The translations under genes were made by a program, and so were the position numbers. A stretch of 43,222 nucleotides of DNA, taken from the NCBI GenBank assembly GCA_017428155.1, contig JAFRRJ010000044.1:1-43222 (forward strand), written 5' to 3'. The stretch is from Clostridiales bacterium. Its GTDB lineage: Bacteria > Bacillota > Clostridia > Saccharofermentanales > Saccharofermentanaceae. How positions within the stretch are numbered: the first letter of the stretch is position 1; every line of letters starts with the position of its first letter. The notes under the pieces are model-generated. The model did not search any database. It saw only the letters and a program-made list of their open reading frames with translations, and was not told where the DNA came from. Positions 29,479 to 38,645 of this stretch are shown here, one piece after another.

Positions 29479-30615
29479 TTAATCGAAGAACCCCGTCATA
29501 TCTGTCGAATTAAAGCCGTCTTTGATGGGCAGTTCTACCGGTTTGCCTTCTTTGGCAGACTTGTAGATGCCAAGGAGCGTGTCTACCGATGAGAAGCCTG
29601 AATATGCATCAGCAATGGGGTCTTTGTCTTCGTTAATAGAATCACAAAGGTCTTTATAGATACCCAGATGAGGGTTGAGCGCGCACTTGTAGGAGAATAT
29701 GCCGCCTTCCTTGAACTGTTTGCGGATGTAGTATCCGTTGAGCTTCTTGAGCCTGCCGTCAGGCTTAACAGTGAAGATGTTAAGGTGCGGTTTGCCGGAA
29801 TCAAGGCCCATCGAGAGCTGGCCGTTCTCGCAGAAGACTGAAAATTCGGCTGTGTGCTTTGAAGGTATGGTGGCTGTTGTACCCTCGATCTGCGCGAGAG
29901 CGCCGTTTTCGAGCCTTAAGACAGCCATGCCGAGGTCTTCTGCTTCGATCTTCCTGATGCGCTGGGCGATCATGGCAGAAGCTTCTTCGGGCTCTGAACC
30001 CATAAGCCAGATAAGAAGGTCGATGGCGTGGATCGTCTGATTCATGAGAGCACCGCCGTCGCTTTTCCATGTTCCGCGCCATGCTGCGCTGTTATAGTAA
30101 TCGTCGCCGTGACCCCAGCGGACGTAGATGGTACCGTGAGTAACCTTGCCGTATTTGCCTTCGGCGATGTCATTCCTGACGAGCCCGACGATAGGCAGAT
30201 AGCGGTAGATGTGGCCCATTGCAATCTTGAGACCGGTCTTTTTGGAGAGCTCGAAAATCTCTCTTGCCTCGGAAACAGACATCGTCATGGGTTTCTCGAG
30301 CAAAAGATTGCATCCGTGCTCCATGGCATACTTGGCTATCTGGAAGTGAAGACCGGAAGGAACCGTAACCGATACGATGGAGGGTTTGACTTCATCGATG
30401 GCTTCCTTGTAGTCGTTAAATATCCTGGTAGCAGCAAAACCCTTTACAGATCCCAATAGCCTTTTGGCAGAATCGGGATTTACGTCTACTACAGCCTTGA
30501 GTTCAAGCCCCTTAAGCTTGGAAATCGCCTTAAGATGCTTCTCGGCAACTCTTCCGCAGCCGATTAAGACAACGGATAAAGGGGTTGATGCTGATGAATT
30601 AGAATTATCGGCCAT
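29479..30615 (-). CDS. Gfo/Idh/MocA-family oxidoreductase
   Basis: This 378-residue cytoplasmic NAD(P)-dependent sugar or cyclitol dehydrogenase has a Rossmann fold opening with VVLIGCGRVAEKH, then VPSGLHFQIAKYAMEHGCNLLLEKPM (the conserved EKP) and the substrate-domain segment GGALMNQTIHAIDLLIWLMG, whose D-x-x-x-H-type region is the catalytic Lys/His area of the family. The layout (GxHxxIAKxAMExG...EKP) recalls UDP-GlcNAc-uronate 3-dehydrogenases of the WbpB/WlbA type, but the substrate cannot be fixed. A Ser-rich N-terminus (ADNSNSSASTP) precedes the fold. GGAGG stands before the ATG. It is a single gene, divergent from the nucleoside phosphorylase. Confidence 0.88.
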   Translation of the reverse strand: MADNSNSSASTPLSVVLIGCGRVAEKHLKAISKLKGLELKAVVDVNPDSAKRLLGSVKGFAATRIFNDYKEAIDEVKPSIVSVTVPSGLHFQIAKYAMEHGCNLLLEKPMTMSVSEAREIFELSKKTGLKIAMGHIYRYLPIVGLVRNDIAEGKYGKVTHGTIYVRWGHGDDYYNSAAWRGTWKSDGGALMNQTIHAIDLLIWLMGSEPEEASAMIAQRIRKIEAEDLGMAVLRLENGALAQIEGTTATIPSKHTAEFSVFCENGQLSMGLDSGKPHLNIFTVKPDGRLKKLNGYYIRKQFKEGGIFSYKCALNPHLGIYKDLCDSINEDKDPIADAYSGFSSVDTLLGIYKSAKEGKPVELPIKDGFNSTDMTGFFD

Positions 30616-30725
30616 TATCGAGCCTCCGGTATGGTTTTTGCTTGAAATAGTTTAGCACAAAAGATAATTTTGGCACCAACAATAATATAATAAGGACAGT
30701 TAGTAATAACCGGAGGTGATCTTCC

Positions 30726-32051
30726 ATGAACATGCGTGACATCATCATTGCCAAGAGAGATAAGCACAGTCTGACAGATGAACAGATCAGGTTCTTTGTT
30801 AGTGGTGTTACGGACGGAAGCATTCCCGATTATCAGATATCAGCCCTCCTTATGGCAATCGTTCTGAACGGCATGGATGAGCGCGAGATGACGACATTAA
30901 CTCTGGAGATGGCTGCTTCAGGCAGTCAGATGTCTTTCCCGTACCTCAAAGGAATACCTGTAGATAAGCACAGCACGGGCGGAGTGGGCGACAAGATAAC
31001 GCCTGTATTGCTGCCTCTGCTTGCCACATTCGGCGTTGATACTGTAAAGCTCAGCGGAAGGGGTTTGGGGTTTACGGGTGGTACTGTCGATAAGTTTGAA
31101 TCCATTGAAGGCTTCAACATTGAGGTAAGTCCCGAAGACTTCCATATGTATGTAAAGCAGACCGGAATGGTCGTATCAGGGCAGACACCTGATCTTGCAC
31201 CTGCCGATAAGATCCTTTATTCATTGAGGGATGTGACCGGAACCGTAGATTCGATCCCTCTTATCGCGTCTTCGATCATGAGCAAGAAGATAGCAGGAGG
31301 AGCTTCGGCAATTGCTCTTGATGTCACATGCGGATCGGGTGCTTTCATGAAGGATTACGGTATGGCAAAAGAACTTGCCGAAGCCATGATTAAGATCGGA
31401 AAGCTTGCCGGCCGCAAGACTGTAGCCGTCATTACCGACATGGATCAGCCTTTGGGAAGATTCTGCGGCAACATCCTTGAGATGCAGGAAGTCTATAACA
31501 CCGTCACGGGCAAGGGCGAGGAAGATGTCGTGGAAGTCGTGACAGAACTTGCCTTCCAGCTGATAAAGATGGCGGAAAAGACCTCAGGTATGAGTGATGA
31601 TGTCCTGAGGCAGGAGATACGTGCAAGGCTTTCAGACGGTTCTTGCTATGAGAAGTACAAAGCTCTCATTACGTCACAGGGCGGCAGATGGATCGACGGC
31701 GTTGGTCCTGTATACGTCGATAAGCCTTTCGACTGCATGCATGTGAATTCACCGGACAGCGGATATGTTCAGTCAGTAAGGGCTGATCTTATAGGCCAGG
31801 CTTCTGTTCTTCTCGGTGCCGGACGCCTCGCGAAAACCGATCCGATAGATTACGGTGCGGGCATAGGGTTCTTTGTTAAGGTCGGTGACAAGATCGAGCG
31901 CGGCGATTCTTTATGTGCTCTTTATACCGGTGCAAAGAGCAATCTGCCGGAAGACAAGCTTTTCGATGCTATGGATCTTATTCTTGAAGCATATACCGTC
32001 GGACCTGAAAAGCCGGAGAAGAAACCTTCGATATTGGGTGTATTAACTTGA
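30726..32051 (+). CDS. pdp: Pyrimidine-nucleoside phosphorylase
   Basis: This 441-residue enzyme cleaves uridine or thymidine with phosphate to the base and (deoxy)ribose-1-phosphate. It opens MNMRDIIIAKRDKHSLTDEQI and shows the phosphate site KHSTGGVGDK, SGRGLGFTGGTVDKFESIEGF, and the substrate segment YSLRDVTGTVDSIPLIASSIMSKK, all typical of the Pdp/DeoA family. The length is normal. GGAGGTGAT lies 5 nt before the ATG, and a TATAAT at 30686-30691 is a likely promoter. It is followed by ruvC, whose own promoter overlaps the pdp stop codon. Confidence 0.94.
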   Translation: MNMRDIIIAKRDKHSLTDEQIRFFVSGVTDGSIPDYQISALLMAIVLNGMDEREMTTLTLEMAASGSQMSFPYLKGIPVDKHSTGGVGDKITPVLLPLLATFGVDTVKLSGRGLGFTGGTVDKFESIEGFNIEVSPEDFHMYVKQTGMVVSGQTPDLAPADKILYSLRDVTGTVDSIPLIASSIMSKKIAGGASAIALDVTCGSGAFMKDYGMAKELAEAMIKIGKLAGRKTVAVITDMDQPLGRFCGNILEMQEVYNTVTGKGEEDVVEVVTELAFQLIKMAEKTSGMSDDVLRQEIRARLSDGSCYEKYKALITSQGGRWIDGVGPVYVDKPFDCMHVNSPDSGYVQSVRADLIGQASVLLGAGRLAKTDPIDYGAGIGFFVKVGDKIERGDSLCALYTGAKSNLPEDKLFDAMDLILEAYTVGPEKPEKKPSILGVLT

Positions 32052-32075
32052 TTTGTTCTTCTGTTATTGTATAAT
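32048..32075 (+). promoter_or_regulatory. Promoter of the ruvC-ruvA-ruvB-queH operon
   Basis: TTGATT (32048-32053, overlapping the pdp stop) and TATAAT (32070-32075) are 16 bp apart. The leader to the ruvC ATG at 32109 is about 28 nt. Confidence 0.6.
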
Positions 32076-32108
32076 ACGAACAAATGTTTATATATCGTTA
32101 GGAGTACT

Positions 32109-32675
32109 ATGACCAGAGAATCCGCAAAAATGAGAATAATCGGTATTGATCCCGGCTATGCAATTACGGGTTATGGCATTATCGATAAGACCGGATCCAA
32201 GTTCGAAGTGGTCGACTACGGCGCCATTGAGACAAAGGTAGGCGTGGATTTCCCTCTAAGGCTTCTTGCGATCAATGACAAGATTAAGTTCCTTCTTGAG
32301 CAGTATAAGCCCGATTATATGTCGATAGAAGAGCTATTTATGGGGCATAACCATACGACGGTTATAGGTACTGCCCAGGCAAGAGGCGCGGTTCTCGTTG
32401 AGGCTGCAAGAGCCGGGGTGGAGGTTTTCGAGTTTACGCCGGGACAGGTAAAGCTCGCGATCACAGGCTACGGCAAAGCTGAGAAGAAGCAGGTACAGCT
32501 AATGACAAAGTCCATTCTCGGTCTTAAGGAGATACCTAAGCCGGACGATGCAGCGGATGCTCTGGCGCTGGCGATTACTCTAGCCAATACCGGTGTTGCT
32601 TTTGCAGGCAAGGCCGTATCGGGATACCAGTACGGCAGATACGGTTATTCCAACCGCAATCAGGGATTTATCTGA
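32109..32675 (+). CDS. ruvC: Holliday junction endonuclease RuvC
   Basis: This 188-residue nuclease resolves Holliday junctions during recombination repair. Its acidic active site is visible: Asp in RIIGIDPGYAITGYG, Glu in MSIEELFMG, and the Asp pair in PDDAADALALA. The chosen ATG at 32109 has AGGAG 4 nt upstream; the frame is open to 32067 but that lies inside the promoter. A second ATG seven codons later (MRIIGIDPG) is the classical family start but has no ribosome binding site. The C-terminal tail is rich in Tyr, Gly and Asn. It is the first gene of ruvC-ruvA-ruvB. Confidence 0.95.
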   Translation: MTRESAKMRIIGIDPGYAITGYGIIDKTGSKFEVVDYGAIETKVGVDFPLRLLAINDKIKFLLEQYKPDYMSIEELFMGHNHTTVIGTAQARGAVLVEAARAGVEVFEFTPGQVKLAITGYGKAEKKQVQLMTKSILGLKEIPKPDDAADALALAITLANTGVAFAGKAVSGYQYGRYGYSNRNQGFI

Positions 32676-32717
32676 TTTATTGATAGAATACTAATATCAG
32701 ATCTAAGGAGAGATTAG

Positions 32718-33344
32718 ATGTACGCATATATCAAAGGTACTGTTACGGACCGTAATGACCAGCAGATAGTAATTGAGAATAACGGTATCGGCTATCTCAT
32801 TAATTGTCCTCTGGGTATATCCGCGCAGATCGGAGGTCTCGGCGAGGAGGTCACGGTCTGGCTTTACCAGAACGTCAAGGAAGATGACATATCTCTTTAC
32901 GGGTTTAATTCAAGAGATCAGAAGGAGATGTTCTTAAAGCTCATTACCGTAAGTGGTGTAGGTCCCAAGGTTGCACATACGATATGTGCGGCGCTGTCGG
33001 CAGAACAGATAGCTGCGGCCGTAATGAGCGGCAATGTTACTCTTCTGTCGAGCGTTAAGGGTCTTGGCAAGAAGAGTGCCGAGAAGATAATCGTGGAACT
33101 TAAGGATAAGCTCAAGTCGAGCCTCGGTCAGACGTCAGCTGTATCTGTTACGCCCGTTGCGCTTGCTTCTTCGGGCAATGGCGATGCGGGAATCATGCAG
33201 GATGCTGTCGGAGCTCTCGTTGTGTTAGGATATAAAGACCAGGAAGCAGCTGAGGCGGTTGGTGCCGCATATGAAGACGGCATAGGTCTTGAAGACCTTA
33301 TCCGCAAGTCATTGAAGATCGCTTCGGGGAAGAAGTTCTCATAA
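32718..33344 (+). CDS. ruvA: Holliday junction DNA-binding protein RuvA
   Basis: This 208-residue subunit binds the four-way junction and loads RuvB. The N-terminal OB fold (MYAYIKGTVTDRNDQQIVIENNGIGYLINCP) is followed by helix-hairpin-helix motifs (LITVSGVGPKVAHTICAAL; LSSVKGLGKKSAEKIIVEL) and a flexible linker to the RuvB-binding C-terminal domain (VGALVVLGYKDQEAAEAV). The length is standard. AAGGAGAG precedes the ATG. It lies 42 nt after ruvC and 18 nt before ruvB. Confidence 0.96.
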   Translation: MYAYIKGTVTDRNDQQIVIENNGIGYLINCPLGISAQIGGLGEEVTVWLYQNVKEDDISLYGFNSRDQKEMFLKLITVSGVGPKVAHTICAALSAEQIAAAVMSGNVTLLSSVKGLGKKSAEKIIVELKDKLKSSLGQTSAVSVTPVALASSGNGDAGIMQDAVGALVVLGYKDQEAAEAVGAAYEDGIGLEDLIRKSLKIASGKKFS

Positions 33345-33362
33345 GGTAACGGTTAACAGCAG

Positions 33363-34487
33363 ATGATGAATTTTAACGGACAGGAGAATGAGGAAGAACG
33401 GGTACTCGGGAGATTAAGGCAGCCCGGTGATGCTGAAGAGAAGGCATTAAGGCCGGTGACTTTCGAGGAATACTCTGGTCAGACCAAGGTCAAGACCAAC
33501 CTCAAGATCTTTATAGATGCCGCAAGGAAGCGCGGTGAAGCTCTGGATCATGTTCTTTTATACGGTCCTCCGGGACTTGGCAAGACGACACTTGCCGGAA
33601 TTATCGCTTCCGAGATGGGCGTTTCCATGCATATCACAACGGGTCCGTCCATAGAGAAGGCCGGAGATCTTGCAGCCCTTCTTACGAACCTCAATGAAAA
33701 TGAGGTATTGTTCATCGATGAGATCCACAGACTTAATAAGAGCGTTGAAGAAGTCCTTTATCCTGCTATGGAGGATTATTGCCTCGATCTGATGATCGGC
33801 AAAGGTCCTGCAGCAAGATCTGTAAGACTTGATCTGCCGCACTTCACACTGGTCGGTGCCACTACCAGAGCAGGTATGCTCTCGGCTCCTTTAAGAGACC
33901 GCTTTGGTATGATCCACCGCCTTGAGTTATATGAGACAGAAGATCTTATGGAGATCCTTAAACGCGACGCCGGACTCCTTGGCATAGCGATCAATGAGGA
34001 AGGCTTAAGGAATATCGCGTCGAGGTCCAGGGGAACTCCGAGAATTGCGATAAGGCTTCTCAAGCGTATGAGAGACTTTGCTTCCTATCTTGAGAAAGAC
34101 GTTATAGATAAGGAAGTTTCCGACTACGGACTTAAGGCATTGGATATTGACGGAATAGGACTTGATGCGGTTGACAGGAGAGTGCTGACTGCGATTGCCG
34201 ATATCTTTAAGGGTGGTCCTGTGGGACTTGAGACACTTGCCGCATGTACCGGTGAAGATCCTGTTACCATTGAAGATGTATATGAGCCATTCCTTCTTCA
34301 GAACGGTTTCCTTGCTAAGACTCCGAGAGGAAGAGTTCTTACATTAAGGGCTTTCGAACATTTGGGGATGACACCTCCGCCTTCTTTTGTCGCAGGCATG
34401 AAGAATGCGGACGTTGTACCTCCAAGATATGAGAATATATCTATAGAGGACTGGCAGAATTCCAACAGGGAAGGGGAGAATTCCTGA
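33363..34487 (+). CDS. ruvB: Holliday junction branch-migration helicase RuvB
   Basis: This 374-residue AAA+ ATPase drives branch migration with RuvA. It has the family-specific [12 protein letters not shown], Walker [12 protein letters not shown], Walker [12 protein letters not shown], sensor 1 GATTRAG, the arginine finger region APLRDRFG and sensor 2 [12 protein letters not shown]; the winged-helix DNA-binding end ([15 protein letters not shown]) is intact. The N-terminal extension is slightly long, and two ATG codons in a row (33363, 33366) are possible starts with only a weak ribosome binding site. The last base of its stop is the first base of queH. Confidence 0.97.
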   Translation: MMNFNGQENEEERVLGRLRQPGDAEEKALRPVTFEEYSGQTKVKTNLKIFIDAARKRGEALDHVLLYGPPGLGKTTLAGIIASEMGVSMHITTGPSIEKAGDLAALLTNLNENEVLFIDEIHRLNKSVEEVLYPAMEDYCLDLMIGKGPAARSVRLDLPHFTLVGATTRAGMLSAPLRDRFGMIHRLELYETEDLMEILKRDAGLLGIAINEEGLRNIASRSRGTPRIAIRLLKRMRDFASYLEKDVIDKEVSDYGLKALDIDGIGLDAVDRRVLTAIADIFKGGPVGLETLAACTGEDPVTIEDVYEPFLLQNGFLAKTPRGRVLTLRAFEHLGMTPPPSFVAGMKNADVVPPRYENISIEDWQNSNREGENS

Positions 34488-35083
34488 TGGGGAAGATGCT
34501 CCTTCATTGCTGCTGCGGTCCCTGTGCAATGTATCCGCTGGATCTTCTGACTTCGAACGGAAGGGATATCGACTGTTACTGGTATAACCCTAATATCCAG
34601 CCGCAGTTCGAATTTGACAGACGCCATGAGAATCTTGTAAAAGCTTGTGACCACTACAGCATTAAGCTTATCTCTGAAGGCACCGAATGTATGCAGGACT
34701 ATTGGCTGGCCAAAGAATATCTTAATGAGTTCGCTTCCAGATGTGAGATGTGCTACGACATCCGTATGGATCATGCCGCGAAGTTTGCGTCAGATAACGG
34801 ATATGAGTCTTTCTGTACCACGCTGCTCGTAAGTCCTTATCAGCAGCACGATAAGATCGCCGGGATAAGCGATAAGAAAGCATCAAAGTATGGTGTTAAG
34901 TTCGAATATATGGATTTCAGACCCGGATACAGACAGGGTCAGGATATGGCACGTGAGATCGGATTATACAGGCAGAAATTCTGCGGCTGCATTTTCTCTT
35001 TGGAAGAATCCAAGTTCAGAGACAAGATCTATAAGGACATAAGGGAGCATACAGAAGCAAGCTCCTTACAGGTCAGTTCTTAG
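34487..35083 (+). CDS. queH: Epoxyqueuosine reductase QueH
   Basis: This 198-residue protein performs the last step of queuosine formation in tRNA, reducing epoxyqueuosine, as the non-orthologous replacement of QueG. The family's cysteine pattern is present: LHCCCGPCA near the N-terminus, RCEMCYDIR in the middle and KFCGCIFS near the end, which hold an iron-sulfur cluster and a second metal. STLLVSPYQQH-like text appears as TTLLVSPYQQHDKI. It overlaps ruvB by one base, so it is translated from the ruv mRNA. Its stop overlaps the stop of the convergent rqcH gene (TTAG, 35080-35083), and no terminator separates them. Confidence 0.93.
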   Translation: MGKMLLHCCCGPCAMYPLDLLTSNGRDIDCYWYNPNIQPQFEFDRRHENLVKACDHYSIKLISEGTECMQDYWLAKEYLNEFASRCEMCYDIRMDHAAKFASDNGYESFCTTLLVSPYQQHDKIAGISDKKASKYGVKFEYMDFRPGYRQGQDMAREIGLYRQKFCGCIFSLEESKFRDKIYKDIREHTEASSLQVSS

Positions 35084-37011
35084 TCTTTGGAATGAGGCTC
35101 CCTGGCTTCCACCAGCACTGAATAGTAACCTTCGTAGATGACCATTCCGGGCTTTGCTCCCGGAATCTTTTTTACATGGGAGACAGGGCAGTAGTCGACT
35201 TCGGCCTTAAGAAGACCGGGCTTTGAGCCCTCGGATGTCATATGTTCTTCAAGTATTATCGCCTTCGAGAAGAACGCCGCAAGGCTTGCAGCCTCTAATA
35301 CAGCGTTATCGGAAGGCATTTCTTCATTGGTTTTGGTCTTTAAGATCACGTGTGTTCCGGGAAGTCCTTTTACGTGGAACCACCAGTCGCGTCTTGAAGC
35401 TGTGTGGAAGGTGAGCTGGTCGTTCTGGATGTTGTTCCTTCCCGCGAGGATCTCATATCCGTCGGAAGTAAGGTAACGTCTGCAGGGAAGAGCTCTTTCC
35501 TTGCTCTTGTCCTTGCCGCCCTTGTTGAGGTTGGCTCTCTTTGCCGCTTCCCTTAAAGCGCGGGAGGAAGCTTTTCCTGACTTGGCAACGCCGACCATTT
35601 TGTTAGGGTCACCCTTGTTAGTATTGCTGTTCTTGTTTGCATTAGGCGCTTTACGGAAACCTGAATCGCCGGAGATCTCAGATCTTATCTCTTCGTTGAT
35701 AGCTTCAAGATCTTCCGTGTCAGATGCGGCATTTACGGCAGCGCTTAAAGATCTCAGATACTGAGCCGCCATCTTATCTTCTTTAAGATACTGGTCCGCC
35801 AGTTCCATCTTTCTTTTCGCTTTGTGAAAGCGCTTATAGTATTCCTGCGCATTTGCTGACGCATCAAGAGAAGGATTCAAAGGAATAGTAATATCCTTTT
35901 GGGATTCGGATGTATAGTCAGTAAGCGTTACGCTTGAAGAACCCTGACCTACCATATACTTATATGTGAGGATCAGGTCTCCGTAGTGCTTCAACATATC
36001 GGCCTTTTTGCCTTCTTCAAGGTCCTGTTCATGGATCTCACGCTTCTTTATAACTCTTGCAAGCGCGCTTCCGATTATCTGGTTTAATCTGTCACGGCCT
36101 TTATCAAGTTCAAGGCGGGAATCCCTTGCCTGATAACATAAGTCAATAGCTTCCGACACCGAGGATACAGCTTTGGATCTTGTGTAACCCTTAAGGTTTG
36201 CAATCGCGGCATTAACGGGTTCTCCGTTTTCATCGAAAAATACATATGAACGGTATTTCTTTGACACGATACCGGAAAGGAAAACTTTTACTTCAGTTAA
36301 CAGCCGGGCTATCTCTTCTCCGGAAAGCATCGCCAAAGTCTTTCGGTCGTCCAGATCTGCCATATCCGTGATATATCCGGCAAGAACAGGGGACAGGCCC
36401 TTGATAGAGCCGACAAGGGCTTTGTCGACAGGGCGTGACTGCTCTGATTCCATTACGGGAAGAGTGCCTGACATTGCCATCTCAAGAGCTTTTCCGGCAT
36501 CGAGCTTATCCTGTGCCGGGGGATACACATAGACTCTTGCGGGCATGACTTCCCTGACACGGGAGACAGAGAAATCAACGTGAACGGCGGAGTCCAGGAT
36601 CTTGCCGGTCTCGTTAACAAGGACAAGATTCGAGAATCTTCCCATAAGCTCAACGATAAGAGTATAGGTCTTTCTGTCCTTAAGTTCGTCGTTTTTGCTG
36701 ACGGTGATTTCGATTATTCTCTCGTAACCGGGGTTCGATATACGCTCGATCCTTGAACCTGCAAGATACTTTCTAAGAAGCATGCAAAATGACGGCGGGA
36801 TTGAAGGATTCTCAACAGTGTTTTCAGCAAAGCAGATGCGGGGAGCACCCGGATCTATTGATATCAGGAGCTTTTTGTAGCCGCCTGTAAATCTTATGTG
36901 GCAAATGACAGTATGCCTGTCAGGCATGTAGATCTTGTCTACACGCTTTCCTTCAAGCTCTGTATTAAGTTCGTCTGCCAGGAGCTGACAGGTGATGCCG
37001 TCTAAGGTCAA
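35080..37011 (-). CDS. rqcH: Ribosome quality-control factor RqcH (NFACT protein)
   Basis: This protein of about 643 residues binds obstructed 50S subunits and directs alanine tailing of stalled peptides. It has NFACT-N (TLDGITCQLLADELNTELEGKRVDKIY), helix-hairpin-helix and coiled-coil middle parts, and the NFACT-R end (GYEILAGRNNIQNDQLTFH ... DWWFHVKGLPGTHVIL). In the segment SNPGYERIIEI the Asp-Arg pair that is conserved in this family (Asp97-Arg98 in B. subtilis) reads Glu-Arg. A 40-residue Asn/Lys/Ser-rich insert lies before NFACT-R. I chose TTG at 37011 because it gives the family opening MTLDG and follows the upstream stop by 4 nt; an ATG at 37044 would add 11 residues and overlap that gene. 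Neither has a strong ribosome binding site. Confidence 0.92.
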   Translation of the reverse strand: MTLDGITCQLLADELNTELEGKRVDKIYMPDRHTVICHIRFTGGYKKLLISIDPGAPRICFAENTVENPSIPPSFCMLLRKYLAGSRIERISNPGYERIIEITVSKNDELKDRKTYTLIVELMGRFSNLVLVNETGKILDSAVHVDFSVSRVREVMPARVYVYPPAQDKLDAGKALEMAMSGTLPVMESEQSRPVDKALVGSIKGLSPVLAGYITDMADLDDRKTLAMLSGEEIARLLTEVKVFLSGIVSKKYRSYVFFDENGEPVNAAIANLKGYTRSKAVSSVSEAIDLCYQARDSRLELDKGRDRLNQIIGSALARVIKKREIHEQDLEEGKKADMLKHYGDLILTYKYMVGQGSSSVTLTDYTSESQKDITIPLNPSLDASANAQEYYKRFHKAKRKMELADQYLKEDKMAAQYLRSLSAAVNAASDTEDLEAINEEIRSEISGDSGFRKAPNANKNSNTNKGDPNKMVGVAKSGKASSRALREAAKRANLNKGGKDKSKERALPCRRYLTSDGYEILAGRNNIQNDQLTFHTASRRDWWFHVKGLPGTHVILKTKTNEEMPSDNAVLEAASLAAFFSKAIILEEHMTSEGSKPGLLKAEVDYCPVSHVKKIPGAKPGMVIYEGYYSVLVEAREPHSKD

Positions 37012-37015
37012 GGCT

Positions 37016-37399
37016 TTATACCCCGTCTTCTGCAGGACCGCCATCCGGATCTTTATTCTTCTTTCCGGAGAATACCAGTGTCAGGATAATCCATACTACA
37101 ACGGCTATGAGGATCTCAATGCCGAGGATCTTGAAGAATAACTCGAATTTGTTCCAGCTTATGAGAAGGTCGATACCCACGATAAGGATGACAGCAGCGA
37201 TGAAGATAAGAGGAGTCGCTGCTTTGGAAGTTGCGAACTTGTTGAAAGCTGCCGCGACCCCGGTCTCTTCGGGCATGGGCGCAGAGGTTCTTCTTGATGA
37301 GGACCCGCGCGAAGTGTTGGAGCGCGCAGGCTTTTTGGCGGGGCTTCTTTTCGAGCCCGCGGAAGAACCAGAAGAACGTGACCTTCCCGTATTTGCCAT
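37016..37399 (-). CDS. Small membrane protein with a basic Ser/Arg-rich N-terminus
   Basis: This 127-residue protein begins with about 40 residues that are nearly all Ser, Arg, Lys, Ala and Thr (GRSRSSGSSAGSKRSPAKK), then has two membrane segments (about 63-80 and 90-110) and a short Asp/Gly-rich end. The basic part should be cytoplasmic and could bind nucleic acid, ribosomes or lipids. I do not recognise the family. It starts 2 nt after the stop of the PRPP synthetase upstream and ends next to the rqcH start, so all four minus-strand genes 35080-39854 are one operon. Confidence 0.75.
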   Translation of the reverse strand: MANTGRSRSSGSSAGSKRSPAKKPARSNTSRGSSSRRTSAPMPEETGVAAAFNKFATSKAATPLIFIAAVILIVGIDLLISWNKFELFFKILGIEILIAVVVWIILTLVFSGKKNKDPDGGPAEDGV

Positions 37400-37401
37400 C
37401 T

Positions 37402-38607
37402 TTAGTTGATATTCTCTTTCTCCTTGAGAAGCTTTCTGATCTTCTCAGTAGGATTGATAAGGCTTGAAAGTGATGCATCGTGGTTGATCGCATCGATAAG
37501 GAGCGCGACGAACTTGCAGAGATTAACATCTGCAAACCAGGGCGCTTCAAGGAGCTCAGGTCTTCTGTAGATAAGGTTCGTTGCGAATACTTTGTTGATG
37601 ATGCCTTCTTCGTAAGCCTTGTTGAAGTGGTCGATTCCTTCGGTGAAAAGGCCGAAGGTAACGGCGCAGAATACCTTGCGCGCACCGCGTTCCTTCATCT
37701 CGCGTGCGATATCGATCATGGAATCACCGGAGGAGATCATGTCGTCAACGATGAGTATATCCATATCCTGAACGGAATCACCGAGGAACTCGTGAGCGAC
37801 GATCGGGTTCTTGCCGTCAACGACTCTTGTGTAGTCCCTTCTCTTATAGAATGTTCCGAGAGGGACACCAAGGATGGAAGCGTAGTACATTGCTCTTCCG
37901 ATACCGCCTTCATCAGGTGAGATGATCATGAACTTGCCGTTTGAGAACTGCAGGTCAGGGATCTGGCGGTACATTTCCTTAATGATCTGATATGTTGTAG
38001 GGAGGCTCTCGAAGCCTGCAAGAGGGATAGCGTTTGCAACTCTCTCGTCGTGCGCGTCGAATGTGATGATGTTTGCAACGCCGAGATCGTAGAGCTCCTC
38101 AAGAGCGAAAGCGCAGTCCAGGGATTCTCTTGCGTTTCTCTTGTGCTGGCGGCTCTCGTAAAGGAAAGGCATTATGACATTGATTCTTCTTGATTTGCCG
38201 GAGCATGCGAGGATAACACGCTTAAGATCCTGATAGTGATCGTCAGGGCTCATTCTGTTGTCCTGACCGAACATCTTGTAGGTGCAGGAGCAGTTCATGA
38301 CGTCGCTGATGAGGTAGAGGTCATGACCTCTTACCGTGTTCTTAACGACAGCCTTTCCTTCGCCTGATGAGAATCTCGCGTTCTCCACGGGAATCGTGTA
38401 ATCCTCTCTGAAGAATCCGGGGTAGGTATTGACGATCTGTTCTTTCTGATACTCGGAACGTCTCTTGTTGAGGTAGAAGTTAACCTTCGATGTGAAGTCC
38501 TCGCTTCCTCTGAGAGCAATAAGACCTATGGGTCCTACCGGCGCCATGGGGTTGTCGCCGTATTGGTCGTAGCGGGAATAAGCTTTCTCGTCAGATGCTG
38601 ATGTCAT
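37402..38607 (-). CDS. prs: Divergent ribose-phosphate pyrophosphokinase (second copy)
   Basis: This protein of 401 residues, larger than the usual 310-320, should make PRPP from ribose-5-phosphate and ATP. Recognisable parts are INVIMPFLYESRQHKR (ATP/active-site segment), IITFDAHDERVANAIPL (Mg site, like DLHA), MIISPDEGGIGRAMYYA (like VSPDxGG), YKRRDY (like KRR) and the PRPP loop ILIVDDMISSGDSM (classical DDMIDTAGT). The extra length is N-terminal (about 60 residues) plus a C-terminal helix. It is a paralogue of the gene just upstream. AGGCAGG precedes the ATG. Whether both copies are active, or one regulates the other, cannot be told here. Confidence 0.87.
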   Translation of the reverse strand: MTSASDEKAYSRYDQYGDNPMAPVGPIGLIALRGSEDFTSKVNFYLNKRRSEYQKEQIVNTYPGFFREDYTIPVENARFSSGEGKAVVKNTVRGHDLYLISDVMNCSCTYKMFGQDNRMSPDDHYQDLKRVILACSGKSRRINVIMPFLYESRQHKRNARESLDCAFALEELYDLGVANIITFDAHDERVANAIPLAGFESLPTTYQIIKEMYRQIPDLQFSNGKFMIISPDEGGIGRAMYYASILGVPLGTFYKRRDYTRVVDGKNPIVAHEFLGDSVQDMDILIVDDMISSGDSMIDIAREMKERGARKVFCAVTFGLFTEGIDHFNKAYEEGIINKVFATNLIYRRPELLEAPWFADVNLCKFVALLIDAINHDASLSSLINPTEKIRKLLKEKENIN

Positions 38608-38645
38608 AATTGCAGCCTGCCTTTCATGCTTTGTTTGGTTTCTTT

